Below are positions 24,434 through 34,162 of a DNA stretch of 64,000 bases, in pieces; position 1 is the stretch's first letter; each line of letters begins with the position of its first letter. The notes under the pieces are model-generated. The model was not told the DNA's origin, did no database searches, and saw only the letters and a program-made list of their open reading frames with translations. The DNA is taken from NCBI RefSeq assembly GCF_016595505.1, contig NZ_JAENIL010000011.1, positions 1-64,000 of the forward strand. Direction: 5' to 3'. The DNA is from Pelagicoccus mobilis. GTDB taxonomy: Bacteria > Verrucomicrobiota > Verrucomicrobiia > Opitutales > Opitutaceae. Made by a program: the position numbers and the translations under genes.

Positions 24434-26191
24434 ATGGATGTATCATTGACCAATTTTGACTATGGAGTCATCGGATTCTATTTCCTGTTCATGGTGGCGA
24501 TCGGCCTCTTGTTCCGAAATTTCATCGGTAACACGAGCGACTTCTTCCGTGGTGGAGGCCAGATGTCCTGGTGGATGGCTGGGAGTAGCGCCTTCATGGT
24601 TCAGTTTAGCGCGTGGACATTTACAGGAGCGGCGAGCAAGGCCTACAACGACGGTCTGCTTGTGCTGGTTATCTTCTTTGGTAACGCTCTTGGGTTCGTA
24701 GCGAACTATTGGTACTTCGCCGCGAAGTGTCGTCAGTCTCGTGTGGTGACGGCGGTCGAAGCGATGCGTATCCGCTTTGGCAAGACAGCGGAGCAAGTAT
24801 TTACCTGGCTGCAGCTCCCGATCGGGACCTTGTATGCTGGGATCTGGTTGAACGGCCTCGGAGTGTTCTTCTCCGCGGTGTTTGGGTTTGATATCAAGAC
24901 GACCGTCCTGGTGACGGGTTTGGTAGTGCTCATTCTCTCGGTGACTGGGGGTAGCTGGGCGGTCGTCGCGTCAGACTTCATGCAAGTCTTGGTATTGATG
25001 CCAATTAGCGTTGTTGCAGCGTTCTTTGCTTTGAAGGAAGTTGGCGGCGTCGGCGAAATGATAGAGCGTTTCCCTGCCGATCGAATGTTCGGGGGCGATA
25101 CGAATTACTCTGCTCTCATTTGGATTTGGGTGGTTGTAATTCTGATTAAGCAGTTTGCGTCGACCAACAACATGATGGATGCGTCACGCTATTTGTGCGC
25201 TCGCGATACGAATGAAGCTCGAAAAGGCGCTTTGCTCGCATCGGCTCTCTTTATCATCGGACCTGTGGTTTGGTTCGTCCCTCCCATGGTATCGGCGATC
25301 TTGTATCCAGATCTCGGTAGCATGTTTCCTCAGCTGAAAAAACCTGAGGAGGCCTCCTATGTGGCGATCTGTATTATGACGCTTCCGGCGGGGATGCTCG
25401 GTCTGTTGATGTCCGGAATTTTCGCTGCCACAATGTCATCCATGGACAGCGGCCTTAATCGTAACGCTGGTATCTTTGTGCGGAATTTCTATCTGCCGTT
25501 GCTGCGCCCGAAGGCGACTGAAAAGGAGCTGCTCATGGTGAGCAAGATCTCCACGATTGTCTTTGGATTGGGCATCATCGCAGCTGGTATCTTGTTCAGC
25601 CAGATGAAGGAAATCGGTCTCTTCGACTTGATGCTGAAGTTTGGTGGATACATCGCCATTCCGATGCAAGTGCCTTTGATTTGGGGACTTGTAGTTAAGC
25701 GGGTGCCGGACTGGGCGAGTTGGGTCACGATCATCATTGGACTTTGCGTATCGTTCGCAGTTAAGACTTGGATGACTCCCGAGTGGACTCACAGTATACT
25801 CGGACTGGATACGGAGTTCTCGGGACGTGAGGCGAGTGATCTCTCGCTAATCTACGGGGTTGTGATCAACCTGACCGTCGGATCGATCGTCTATCTCGGT
25901 TCTGGCCTCTTCTACAAGGAACCAACTGGCGAGCGTAAGGAGGAAGTAGATGGTTTCTTCAAGAATCTAGAGACGCCGGTGACGGCGGATGAGACCGGAA
26001 CAGTCGAGAAGGACTCTTCGCAGGGGAAGGCTTTGGGAATTCTCTCCATGATTTACGGTGGCTTCGTCTTCCTGCTCGCCCTCATACCGAATCCATTGCT
26101 TGGACGTTTTGCATTCATGTTCTGTGGCCTTGTATTGCTCGGAATCGGTTATGCTCTCGCGAAGGCTGGAAAGGAGAAGGCGACCGCGTGA
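24434..26191 (+). CDS. Sodium:solute symporter (SSS family)
   Basis: A 585-residue permease with about 13-14 hydrophobic helices. Family features are SDFFRGGGQMSWWMAGSSAFMVQFSAWTFTGAASKAY near the N terminus, ARDTNEARKGALLAS, and GLLMSGIFAATMSSMDSGLNRNAGIFVRNFY, the SSS signature region with the sodium-site Ser/Asp. The C-terminal quarter has a hydrophilic loop and two to three extra helices. It should import a monosaccharide, sugar acid or unsaturated uronate produced by the locus' lyase. Its stop overlaps the GTG start of the next gene, marking a translationally coupled operon. Confidence 0.92.
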   Translation: MDVSLTNFDYGVIGFYFLFMVAIGLLFRNFIGNTSDFFRGGGQMSWWMAGSSAFMVQFSAWTFTGAASKAYNDGLLVLVIFFGNALGFVANYWYFAAKCRQSRVVTAVEAMRIRFGKTAEQVFTWLQLPIGTLYAGIWLNGLGVFFSAVFGFDIKTTVLVTGLVVLILSVTGGSWAVVASDFMQVLVLMPISVVAAFFALKEVGGVGEMIERFPADRMFGGDTNYSALIWIWVVVILIKQFASTNNMMDASRYLCARDTNEARKGALLASALFIIGPVVWFVPPMVSAILYPDLGSMFPQLKKPEEASYVAICIMTLPAGMLGLLMSGIFAATMSSMDSGLNRNAGIFVRNFYLPLLRPKATEKELLMVSKISTIVFGLGIIAAGILFSQMKEIGLFDLMLKFGGYIAIPMQVPLIWGLVVKRVPDWASWVTIIIGLCVSFAVKTWMTPEWTHSILGLDTEFSGREASDLSLIYGVVINLTVGSIVYLGSGLFYKEPTGERKEEVDGFFKNLETPVTADETGTVEKDSSQGKALGILSMIYGGFVFLLALIPNPLLGRFAFMFCGLVLLGIGYALAKAGKEKATA

Positions 26192-27264
26192 TTGCTTCGA
26201 AACAGTGCGTTTTACCGCTCCCGCCGAATCGCGTTTGGCGTACCTATACAGGCGGTAAGGTTCTGGATACAATTTCCGGAATTGAAGATCCTGCGGATAG
26301 CCATTTTCCCGAAGATTGGTTGGGTTCGCTGACAACTGCGAACAACCCGGACCAGCAAGATGCGGACGAAGGGCTGTCGAAGATCACGACGGAGTCCGGT
26401 GACTCTTTACTGATGTTGGACTTGGTGAAGGAGGATCCAGAGTTTTATTTGGGCAAGGCTCACGTGGAACGCTTCGGCTTGGATATGCGAATTTTGGCCA
26501 AGTATTTGGATTCCGCGATTCGCTTGCACTTTCAGGTGCATCCGACTGCTGCGTTCTCTGCGAAGCACTTGGGAACGAACAAGGGGAAGACTGAGGCCTA
26601 CATCATTTTGGCAATCCGGGAGGATGTTAAGGAGCCCTACATTTATGCGGGCTTTCAACGTCCACCTTCAAAGGAAGAGCTGAAGCAATGGATAGAGACT
26701 CAGAATATCTCTGCTTTGGAAGATTGTTTCGATAAGATCCCCGTAAAGGTGGGTGATGTTTTCCTGATTCCGGGAGCCTGTCCGCATGCTTTGGGCGAAG
26801 GAATTCTGATGGTCGAGCTGATGGAGGCGAGCGACCTCGTAGTACGTTTTGAATTTGAGAGAGGCGGTTTCGTGCTGCCGGAGGAATCGCGCTATATGGG
26901 GCGTGATTTGGAGTTCTGCTTGCAGGTTTTCGACCTGGAGCCGAAATCCGCAGAGAGTTTTGTTTGCGAACCCAGAGTGGTGCGCGTGTTTGAGGACGGA
27001 TCCGAGCAAAAGCTTTTGATCGGATCGGATCGTACCAATTGTTTTCAAGCTCGCTCAACCCGTATCGAAAAATCAGTTACAAAGCGGGAGGATGGCTTTT
27101 ACATTCTCGTCGTGACCGATGGATCGGGTTCGCTAAAAGTTGGTGATCAAAGCTATCAATTGAATCGCTTTGATCGGGTATTTATCGCCGCTGAGGCAGG
27201 CGATGTGACTTTTGAAACAGGGGAAGGCCTAGAGTTCCTAGAGCTCGCTGGACCCGCATTGTGA
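26188..27264 (+). CDS. Class I mannose-6-phosphate isomerase-like protein
   Basis: A 358-residue protein that starts with GTG inside the previous stop (GTGA overlap). A two-cupin ManA-type fold is indicated by WLGS, the metal-binding IRLHFQVHPTAAFSAKHLG region, GKTEAYIILA, FLIPGACPHALGEGILMVELMEASDLVVRFE, and a C-terminal cupin (FYILVVTDGSGSLKVGDQSYQL...). Class I enzymes interconvert mannose-6-phosphate and fructose-6-phosphate using zinc. The motifs are close to but not identical with housekeeping ManA, and the gene is embedded in a uronate-type operon. It may therefore act on another aldose or ketose. Fold confident, substrate not. Confidence 0.8.
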   Translation: MIASKQCVLPLPPNRVWRTYTGGKVLDTISGIEDPADSHFPEDWLGSLTTANNPDQQDADEGLSKITTESGDSLLMLDLVKEDPEFYLGKAHVERFGLDMRILAKYLDSAIRLHFQVHPTAAFSAKHLGTNKGKTEAYIILAIREDVKEPYIYAGFQRPPSKEELKQWIETQNISALEDCFDKIPVKVGDVFLIPGACPHALGEGILMVELMEASDLVVRFEFERGGFVLPEESRYMGRDLEFCLQVFDLEPKSAESFVCEPRVVRVFEDGSEQKLLIGSDRTNCFQARSTRIEKSVTKREDGFYILVVTDGSGSLKVGDQSYQLNRFDRVFIAAEAGDVTFETGEGLEFLELAGPAL

Positions 27265-27274
27265 GACTGTAGAA

Positions 27275-28285
27275 ATGCAATCGACAAACCTAATTGTAAT
27301 GTCGCAGCTCGAGATCGAGACCTTCCTAGTGGAGGACCGGCTCGAAGCGTTGAAAGAACTGATCGCTCCTTGCCGAGTCGTTGACGCGGAGTCCTGTACC
27401 GAAGAGTCTTGGGTCGAGCTGTTGAAGGAAACGAATCCAAGGATTCTCGTGGCGGGATGGAAGACCAAACCACTGCCAGCGAACACTCGAACAGAGATCG
27501 CTCCTGCGCTCGACTACGTGTGCTACATGCCAGGCTCCGTTCGCAAACTAGTTCCGCGAGAACTGATCGAGCAGGGCTTGCTTGTGACGAACTGGAGTTC
27601 GTCAATCAGCCGTACGGTGGCGGAGTGCGCGCTACTGCTAAGCCTCGCTTGTATGAGACGGGTAGCGTATTGGTCGCATCAGATGCACGATCAAGGAGGC
27701 TGGAAAAATGGGACCACGGTTACGCAGTCTCTCTTTGATCGCAGGATCGGTATCCACGGATTTGGCGCGGTGGCGAAAGCGTTGTTGCCATTGTTGAGGC
27801 CCTTCACCGACAAGATCTCAACGTATACGGAGGGCGTTCCAGAAGAAGTGTTCGAAGCTTACGGAGTGCGTCAGGAGAAGGATCTCGAGAAGTTGTTCTC
27901 CGAGAACGACGTGGTGATCGAAGCCGAAGCATTGACGCCTGAGAGAGAGAAAATCGTGGGAGAAAAGCTTCTCGGGTTGATCCCGAAGGGTGGTTCATTC
28001 GTCAATGTCGCTCGCGGCGCTCTGGTCGATGAAGAAGCACTCCTGGCGATCGCGGAACGAGGAGACATCCAGGTTGGGCTTGATGTTTACACGATCGAGC
28101 CCCTTCCGGAAGACCATGCATTTCGCGGATGCCGCAACATTGTTCTTTTGCCGCACCTTGGAGGTCCCTCTACAGATCGTCGCCGCGATGCGGCGGATCA
28201 TAGTTTGGAGAATCTTCGCCTCTTCCAGAACAACCAACCTGTTACCGAGCCAATCACATTGGACGTTTACGACCGCTCTACCTGA
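27275..28285 (+). CDS. D-isomer-specific 2-hydroxyacid dehydrogenase
   Basis: A 336-residue NAD(P)-dependent dehydrogenase. The Rossmann motif GIHGFGAVAKALLPLL lies near residue 155. The catalytic triad is visible: Arg in NVARGALVDEEALL, Glu in DVYTIEPLPEDHAFRG, and His in VLLPHLGGPSTDRR. These enzymes reduce 2-keto acids to D-2-hydroxy acids or the reverse. In this operon a role on a keto-sugar acid derived from the polysaccharide is plausible. It starts 10 bases after the isomerase-like gene. Start chosen at ATG 27275; an ATG further in (27299) is also possible. Confidence 0.88.
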   Translation: MQSTNLIVMSQLEIETFLVEDRLEALKELIAPCRVVDAESCTEESWVELLKETNPRILVAGWKTKPLPANTRTEIAPALDYVCYMPGSVRKLVPRELIEQGLLVTNWSSSISRTVAECALLLSLACMRRVAYWSHQMHDQGGWKNGTTVTQSLFDRRIGIHGFGAVAKALLPLLRPFTDKISTYTEGVPEEVFEAYGVRQEKDLEKLFSENDVVIEAEALTPEREKIVGEKLLGLIPKGGSFVNVARGALVDEEALLAIAERGDIQVGLDVYTIEPLPEDHAFRGCRNIVLLPHLGGPSTDRRRDAADHSLENLRLFQNNQPVTEPITLDVYDRST

Positions 28286-28297
28286 AAGATTTAGAAA

Positions 28298-30244
28298 ATG
28301 GATACGAAAGAAATTACCCCTCGCTTTTTTGATCACGCGGGCCCCGTTCGCGAGAACGTTCCTGCATCCTACCGCAAGTGGCAGAATTATGCCCGTGCGT
28401 TAATCGAACCATTGGCCGACTTGATGGAAGAGGGACGTGCGAACCTCGATATCGAGGGGATGGCGAGTGACCATGATGAGAACGCTGATCGACTCGAAGC
28501 GCTGGCTCGTCCTTTTGTGCTTTTCTGCCATTGGGAGCGTTCGACGAATCTCTTCCGCGATGAGCGAGACGAGGAGCTGCTTGGAAAGTGCAAAGCCTGG
28601 TTCCGCCAAGCCTTGCTGCTAGGAAGCGACCCGGAGTCGGATCAATTTTTTGGATACTCCGCTAACTTTCATCAACATTCTGTGGAGATGGGGCTCTTTG
28701 TGATTGGGCTCGAACTGAGTCGTGATTGGCTTTGGGACGACCTGAATGAGGTTGAGCAAGCCCGTGTCTTGTCGTGGCTCGAGTCGGATGTCGGAAACGG
28801 ACATCACTGGAACAACCATATGTTCTTCGGTATTTTCGTTCTGGAATTTCTCCAGCGTGAAGGACGCTTGCGCACTGCGTATCGCGGTGTGGTGGATCGT
28901 TGGTTCGAGGAATTGGAAGGGATGTACGCTGACGAAGGCTGGTACATGGATGGTATGAATCAGGCCTTCGATTTCTACAATGCGTATGCGTGGCACTACT
29001 ACAGCATGTGGTGGGTGGCATTGTATGGAGAAGCTAATCCGGGACGTTGCGAGCGCTTCAAGGAGCGGACTAATCGTTTCATGAAGGACTATCCGATTTT
29101 CTTCGCCGAAAGCGGGGAACATCCTGCCTTTGGTCGCTCGATTTCCTATCGCTTCAATTCGACGGCTCCCTTTGGTTTAGCTCATGCGTTGGGGGCGTCC
29201 CCTGTCCCTGCAGGAGAGGCTCGTTCCATTTGTCAGCGCAGCTTGGAATTCTTTTTGAACAAGCCCATTTCGCAAGGGCAGGGCTGTCTCTCGCTCGGTT
29301 GGTACGATGAGTTTTTGCCAATGGTAGAGGTGTACTCGACCGGCGGATCCCCATATTGGGCGGCAAAGGCCTTCTCGCCGCTTCTATTGGCCCCAGAAGA
29401 CCCGTTCTGGGAAGGGGAGGAGATTCCTGCCAAACCTGACAACCAGGACCGTGCGATCGCTATGAAAGCACCTTGTCTCATTGCGAGAAGCGTTGATGGC
29501 GAAGTGGAAATCATCAATGCAGGTTCTCAGATCGCATCGACGAATACGCGTTTCGGTCCGCACAAGTGGGGCCGCCTGAGCTACAAGAGCGCTTTCGGTT
29601 TTGCTCTTTCAAGTGATCCCGCATCCTATCCCTTTGATGGTGGTTTGACGGCGCAGAAGGAAGGATCCGAGGTCGTTTATGGACGTCACTACACCGCTCC
29701 GTTCGCTATCGAACCGCACCACATGGGCTGCTTGTATAGCCTAGGCGGCAAGCTTGAGCAGTTTCAGGTTTCTGTGGAAACGCGGGTTTGGTGGAAAGGG
29801 AACTGGCAACTCATCGTGCACCGCGTGATCGCGAAGGATGCAGCGACCTTGAGACATGGAGGTTACTCCGTTTCGGACTTAGACGGCGCGAAGATCCAGA
29901 ACAAGGGCGGTATGCCGCTTGTCACTGTTAGCTCTGGTGAATACGGAGCATCTCTGCAGGCCATTTGCGGTTTTGACTCTACTGGGTATGATAGCCGCCT
30001 CTCAGCTGAAGATGGACCACGTCGCCACATTCAGGCCGCCTATCACTCGACCGCCTTACTCGAAACGAAGGTGAGCGCGGATGAAACGCGCGATCTCGCT
30101 TGTTTGAGTTGGGCCGGTACGAACGAAGCGGATTCCGCTGCCTGGGAACTCGTTTCGCTCGCCGAAGGGCGTTGGGAATTAAGTCACGAAAAGAATGGAA
30201 GCTGGGTAATTGAAGATGAAGCCCTCCCGGAAGTGTCCAGATAA
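28298..30244 (+). CDS. DUF2264 domain protein, putative glycan-active enzyme
   Basis: A 648-residue protein of the DUF2264 family. The N-terminal two thirds look like an alpha/alpha toroid, with rows of aromatic helices such as YSANFHQHSVEMGLFVIGLELSRDWLWDDL, HHWNNHMFFGIFVLEFLQ, GWYMDGMNQAFDFYNAYAWHYYSMWW and SISYRFNST. The last third looks beta-rich. There is no signal peptide, so it is probably cytosolic. DUF2264 proteins occur in polysaccharide-utilisation loci and resemble toroid hydrolases and lyases acting on unsaturated glucuronyl or galacturonyl sugars. The conserved His/Tyr/Asp clusters fit an active site. The exact reaction is unknown. It begins 12 bases after the dehydrogenase. Confidence 0.85.
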   Translation: MDTKEITPRFFDHAGPVRENVPASYRKWQNYARALIEPLADLMEEGRANLDIEGMASDHDENADRLEALARPFVLFCHWERSTNLFRDERDEELLGKCKAWFRQALLLGSDPESDQFFGYSANFHQHSVEMGLFVIGLELSRDWLWDDLNEVEQARVLSWLESDVGNGHHWNNHMFFGIFVLEFLQREGRLRTAYRGVVDRWFEELEGMYADEGWYMDGMNQAFDFYNAYAWHYYSMWWVALYGEANPGRCERFKERTNRFMKDYPIFFAESGEHPAFGRSISYRFNSTAPFGLAHALGASPVPAGEARSICQRSLEFFLNKPISQGQGCLSLGWYDEFLPMVEVYSTGGSPYWAAKAFSPLLLAPEDPFWEGEEIPAKPDNQDRAIAMKAPCLIARSVDGEVEIINAGSQIASTNTRFGPHKWGRLSYKSAFGFALSSDPASYPFDGGLTAQKEGSEVVYGRHYTAPFAIEPHHMGCLYSLGGKLEQFQVSVETRVWWKGNWQLIVHRVIAKDAATLRHGGYSVSDLDGAKIQNKGGMPLVTVSSGEYGASLQAICGFDSTGYDSRLSAEDGPRRHIQAAYHSTALLETKVSADETRDLACLSWAGTNEADSAAWELVSLAEGRWELSHEKNGSWVIEDEALPEVSR

Positions 30245-30261
30245 CAGATACGAATATTCAG

Positions 30262-31029
30262 ATGATTTCAGAAAAACTTTCAGGAAAACGCGTCCTCGTA
30301 ACAGCGGGCGCGCAAGGAATTGGAGAGGCGATTTCGCGACGCTTTATCGATGCAGGGGCGAGTGTTGCTGTCCACTATTTCTCCAGCGATACGATTGCCA
30401 AGGAGCTGGTAGCGTATGCCGACTCAAAAGGAGTGAAAGCGGTTGCTCTGCAAGGTGACCTTACTAACCGTGCTGATGCTGAGAAGATGTCGAAGGAGAT
30501 CGAGCAAGAGCTCGGTGGCCTCGACATTCTGGTTAACAATGCAGGCTCCTTGATTGGCCGCCGTTCTCTTGGCGATATCGAGGACGAGTTTTGGAAAACC
30601 GTTTGGGACGTCAATGTGACCTCTAACTTTCTGGTTACTCAGGCGGTTCTGCCATTGCTGACTGCGAACGAAGGAAGCAGTATCGTGAATCTCTCTTCTC
30701 TGGCTGGACGAAAGGGTGGCCATGCGGGATCGATTGTCTATTCTGCGGCGAAGGGTGGCATTCTTACTTGGACACGGTCATTGGCGTCGGAGCTCGGCCC
30801 ACAGGGGGTGCGAGTGAATGCGATCGCTCCTGGGCTCATTCTCGGAACGTCGTTCCACAATACGCATACAACCAAAGAGTCGGCAGATGAGACGATCAAG
30901 GGCTTACCGGTTGGAAGGGCGGGAAGTCCTGATGACGTTGCTCGTGCTGTTCTGTATCTCGCTTCCGAATACGATGGATTCATCTCAGGAGCGACTCTAG
31001 ATATCAATGGAGGCGTTTATGCGTGCTAA
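30262..31029 (+). CDS. Short-chain dehydrogenase/reductase (catabolic operon)
   Basis: A 255-residue classical SDR. It has the cofactor motif TAGAQGIGEAI (about 13-23), NNAG at about 93-96, catalytic Ser in VNLSSLAG, the YSAAK motif (Tyr/Lys; about residues 160-164), and the C-terminal ASEYDGFISGATLDINGG. SDRs of this type in alginate or pectin loci reduce 4-deoxy-5-keto-uronates or oxidise sugars. That role fits here but is inferred from context. It overlaps the start of the lyase gene. Confidence 0.92.
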   Translation: MISEKLSGKRVLVTAGAQGIGEAISRRFIDAGASVAVHYFSSDTIAKELVAYADSKGVKAVALQGDLTNRADAEKMSKEIEQELGGLDILVNNAGSLIGRRSLGDIEDEFWKTVWDVNVTSNFLVTQAVLPLLTANEGSSIVNLSSLAGRKGGHAGSIVYSAAKGGILTWTRSLASELGPQGVRVNAIAPGLILGTSFHNTHTTKESADETIKGLPVGRAGSPDDVARAVLYLASEYDGFISGATLDINGGVYAC

Positions 31030-33304
31030 GTTTGCATCGGTTCTAGTAGCAAGCGTCGGAATCGTCGGCAGTTTGTTGGCGATTGATGAGCGTGAATTCT
31101 ATCACACTTACGATGGATTCGCCCTACCGACGGAAGTTCAGATGCCTGAGAAGGAAGTGCATCCATCGCTTTGGTTTGACGCTTCAGAAGTGAAGCAGGT
31201 GCTGGCCAAGAAAGATGCCGACGCGACGGCGAAAGAGTATTGGCAGAATCTGAACGAGAGCGAATTCCTGCTCGCCGATCTGCCTCCGGTGCCGAAGCTC
31301 GAGGACGACAAGAAGATCGTTCACAAGTATTACGGCACGCTGACTCAAGTCGCAGCTTACAATGGCCTGATGTATCAGCTTTCGGATGACGCCAAGAAGA
31401 AGGCCTACCTCGCGAAAGCGACTGAAGCCCTGAAGCGAGGATACGCGGGACCGCTCTATCAGCTCGATCCGATAATCAAGGGGAGTGCGGTTGACGAGAT
31501 TTACCAAGGAGTTTGGGCGCAGAACTTTGCTGCCGCTTACGACTGGGTGCAGCCAGGGCTTTCGAAGCAAGATGATGAGATCATCCGAGGACATTTGATC
31601 GAGCATGCCCGCTACACCTATGAAAATCTCTGGTCCTGGGCGGGCAGTCCTCACAACCACCTGTCAAAGCCAGCCTGGGGGCTCGGGAGTACTGCTCTGG
31701 TGCTATCGGACCACCCTGAAGCAAAGGATTGGCTGACGCGCGCGGTGAAGGCAGCGAACGCGACGACTCGTTACTTCTTTGCTGGTGACGGCATGTACCG
31801 TGAAGGGTCTCACTACTACATCTTCTCGTTTATCAATTTTGTACCCTTTCTCTACCACTACGAGAATACGACCGGGTTCGATGCGTTTAGCTATTATCAA
31901 TCAGCGTTCGAGTGGCCGATTGTTACTCGAAATGGCAAGGGCTGGATGTGGAATTTCGAGGACAGCTTTATCCGTCCTTATCCATCGCACTTAGTCGCAA
32001 AAGCGTTCTTGGATACGCCGACTCTTCTTCACAGCAAGGCGCCGCTTTCGGAAGTGTTGCAGTGGAACTATCAAGCAACTGATTACTCCGCCTTTGATGC
32101 ATCGGAAGCGAAGTCAGGATTCAACTACACCGGAGCGAGCTGGGATTATGCAAAGGCTTTGGTAGAGTACCTATGTTACGATCCGAGTATCGCAGCGGCG
32201 AAACCGGATGTCTCGCCGGTACAGTTTATGAAATCCGGTCAGAGCGTATTCCGTAGTGATTGGGATTTCAATGATCCCAAATCGCGCACTCTTATCTTTC
32301 ACGGAGTCGCGGAAGCGGACAATCACGAGCACTATGATCACTTGAGTTTTGTTCTGCATGCGGAGAACCAGATGATGTCGTCGGATGCTGGTTATACGCG
32401 GAAGAGTTATGGTGAGCCAATGCGGAGGGAATGGTATCTTACTGACGAGGCCCACAATGTAGTGCTTGCGAACGGGAAAGCTCCGGTGGATGTCGCTCCG
32501 AATCTCGCACCGTATTCCTCTCATCGATTTGTGACTCCATTCTTCTCTTGCGAGATAAAGGAGGCTCCTTACGCGGAAGGCGGCAAGCATCGCCGTTTGG
32601 TTGCGATGTTAGATGGCGACAAGTATGCGATAGCTGATTTCGTCGCTCTGCCAAAGGCTGGAGAAATCGAGGTCGTCATGCATGGAGGTCGAGCAACGTT
32701 GACTTCGAGCGATGCTCTGCACGAGTGGAGGTATTCGAACGATGACTACGGTCCGGCCGCAGGGCTGAGGCAGTGGTTTTGGGGCAAGGGCTTCAAAGCC
32801 AAGGAATACGAAGGGGAGTTGACGTACATCAAAGGCGATTATGCTCCATTCCCTTATCTGAAGCACTCTCTGCAAGGAGCGAACGCGCTTGGCTTAAGCT
32901 TGCTCGATCCCGTTTCTGATGAGGAAACAGGAGTTGAGTATGCGTACGAGCGAAAGTCTGAATCTGCGGTTGTCGTCAAAAGCGAGGACGGAGCTGAGTG
33001 GATTTCTGTCAATACGAACGGCGCGGAAATCGGGGAGTCGGTCTGGAAGACCGATGCTCTTTTCTCGTACTTCAATGCGGGCGCGAACGGTATTCAAGCA
33101 GCGGCGGTAGATTGCTCGAAGCTGCGTATCGGCAAGGACATGGAGTTTGAATTAAACGGTTCGACAACGCTGGCGTTGCGAAACGGCGAGAACGGTTTGG
33201 AACTCTACTTTACTGTCGAGAATCCGGTTCAAGGCGTTGCCCGCTACAATGGCCGTGTGTATCGACTCGATTTAAACAACAGTGGAATGCTGATCTTACG
33301 ATGA
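31019..33304 (+). CDS. Heparinase II/III-family polysaccharide lyase (alginate/uronate-type)
   Basis: About 761 residues from ATG 31019, which lies inside the SDR's last codons; an ATG at 31007 would add four residues. A signal peptide (MRAKFASVLVASVGIVGSLLA) indicates export. An alpha/alpha toroid covers about 40-390, with HNHLSKPAWGLGSTALVL and REGSHYYIFSFINFVPFLYHY, giving candidate catalytic Tyr and His. The heparinase II/III beta domain covers about 400-620, with EADNHEHYDHLSFVLHAENQMMSSDAGY. The C-terminal beta domain closes the protein. This architecture is that of PL15/PL17/PL12-type lyases that cleave uronate-containing glycans by beta-elimination; the substrate class (alginate, heparinoid, ulvan-like) cannot be fixed by eye. 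It ends in ATGA overlap with the next gene. Confidence 0.87.
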   Translation: MRAKFASVLVASVGIVGSLLAIDEREFYHTYDGFALPTEVQMPEKEVHPSLWFDASEVKQVLAKKDADATAKEYWQNLNESEFLLADLPPVPKLEDDKKIVHKYYGTLTQVAAYNGLMYQLSDDAKKKAYLAKATEALKRGYAGPLYQLDPIIKGSAVDEIYQGVWAQNFAAAYDWVQPGLSKQDDEIIRGHLIEHARYTYENLWSWAGSPHNHLSKPAWGLGSTALVLSDHPEAKDWLTRAVKAANATTRYFFAGDGMYREGSHYYIFSFINFVPFLYHYENTTGFDAFSYYQSAFEWPIVTRNGKGWMWNFEDSFIRPYPSHLVAKAFLDTPTLLHSKAPLSEVLQWNYQATDYSAFDASEAKSGFNYTGASWDYAKALVEYLCYDPSIAAAKPDVSPVQFMKSGQSVFRSDWDFNDPKSRTLIFHGVAEADNHEHYDHLSFVLHAENQMMSSDAGYTRKSYGEPMRREWYLTDEAHNVVLANGKAPVDVAPNLAPYSSHRFVTPFFSCEIKEAPYAEGGKHRRLVAMLDGDKYAIADFVALPKAGEIEVVMHGGRATLTSSDALHEWRYSNDDYGPAAGLRQWFWGKGFKAKEYEGELTYIKGDYAPFPYLKHSLQGANALGLSLLDPVSDEETGVEYAYERKSESAVVVKSEDGAEWISVNTNGAEIGESVWKTDALFSYFNAGANGIQAAAVDCSKLRIGKDMEFELNGSTTLALRNGENGLELYFTVENPVQGVARYNGRVYRLDLNNSGMLILR

Positions 33305-34131
33305 AACTATCTTTTACGACATTGGCCTGTCCGGAATGGGATGTCCGGACAATTGTGAAGAAAGCTTCCGAATACGGTTTTGATGGCCTCGACTTTCGAG
33401 GGACCGGATCCGGGCTGGATATCACGACTCAGCCGGAATTCACGAGCGGCATCGACGTGACTCGAAGCCTGATCGATGAACACGGATTGGTGGTCAGTGG
33501 CGTAAGCTCAAGTTTGCGAATTTGTGATGTCGGCCTGTTCGAGACGAACCTGGAAGAAGCTCGTCGTACGATTCCTGTTGCCCGAGCTCTAGGTGCTGAG
33601 CAGGTCAGAGTATTTGGATACGGAGATCCAGCAATGGACCGCGATCAATCGATTGAGTATGGTCGCCGTTGCATGGAAGCTATTCTGAAGCTCGATGGCG
33701 CGGACCAGATCAATTGGCTGCTCGAAATGCATGACCATTGGATGGAAGCAGAGGTGTGCAAGAAGCTAGTCGATGCGGTGGGGAGTCCGAATTTTCAAAT
33801 CTTGTGGGATATTGGGCACACGACGCGCGTCGGCGGTGAATCGGCCGAACATACGCTTTCGGTTCTAGGGGACATCATTCCCTGTGTGCATTTGAAGGAC
33901 GCGGTTTTCGATAAGTCGCATGCCCATGCGATGAAGGATGGCTGGCGTTACGTTTTGCCTGGCACCGGAGAGCTGCCTCTTGATGGAGCGGTGAAGGCAT
34001 TGATCGAACGGGAGTTCGATGGATGGTATGTGTTCGAGCACGAGAAACGCTGGCACGCGGATCTGGAAGAGCCGGACGAGGCCTTAGCCGCTTACGTGAA
34101 GTGGATGAAGGCCTTTGTGGCTGAGGTTTAG
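33301..34131 (+). CDS. Sugar phosphate isomerase/epimerase (xylose-isomerase-like TIM barrel)
   Basis: A 276-residue AP-endonuclease-2/xylose-isomerase-like TIM barrel. Features include GFDGLDFRGTG, LLEMHDHWMEA (metal-binding Glu/His), ILWDIGHTTRVGG (metal Asp/His), VHLKD and a final Glu in WYVFEHEKRW. Metal-dependent members interconvert keto- and aldo-sugars or epimerise them; hydroxypyruvate-isomerase-like members also exist. It is the last gene of the catabolic operon, coupled by ATGA overlap to the lyase gene. It probably processes a monosaccharide released by the lyase. Confidence 0.88.
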   Translation: MKLSFTTLACPEWDVRTIVKKASEYGFDGLDFRGTGSGLDITTQPEFTSGIDVTRSLIDEHGLVVSGVSSSLRICDVGLFETNLEEARRTIPVARALGAEQVRVFGYGDPAMDRDQSIEYGRRCMEAILKLDGADQINWLLEMHDHWMEAEVCKKLVDAVGSPNFQILWDIGHTTRVGGESAEHTLSVLGDIIPCVHLKDAVFDKSHAHAMKDGWRYVLPGTGELPLDGAVKALIEREFDGWYVFEHEKRWHADLEEPDEALAAYVKWMKAFVAEV

Positions 34132-34162
34132 AGCAATTTTCTTTTGTTTAGGCGCTGAGAAT

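Noticed and set aside
19280-34131. SusC/SusD-type polysaccharide-utilisation locus
   Set aside because: There is a TonB receptor but no SusD-like lipoprotein; the SSS symporter and LacI control fit a non-Bacteroidota layout.
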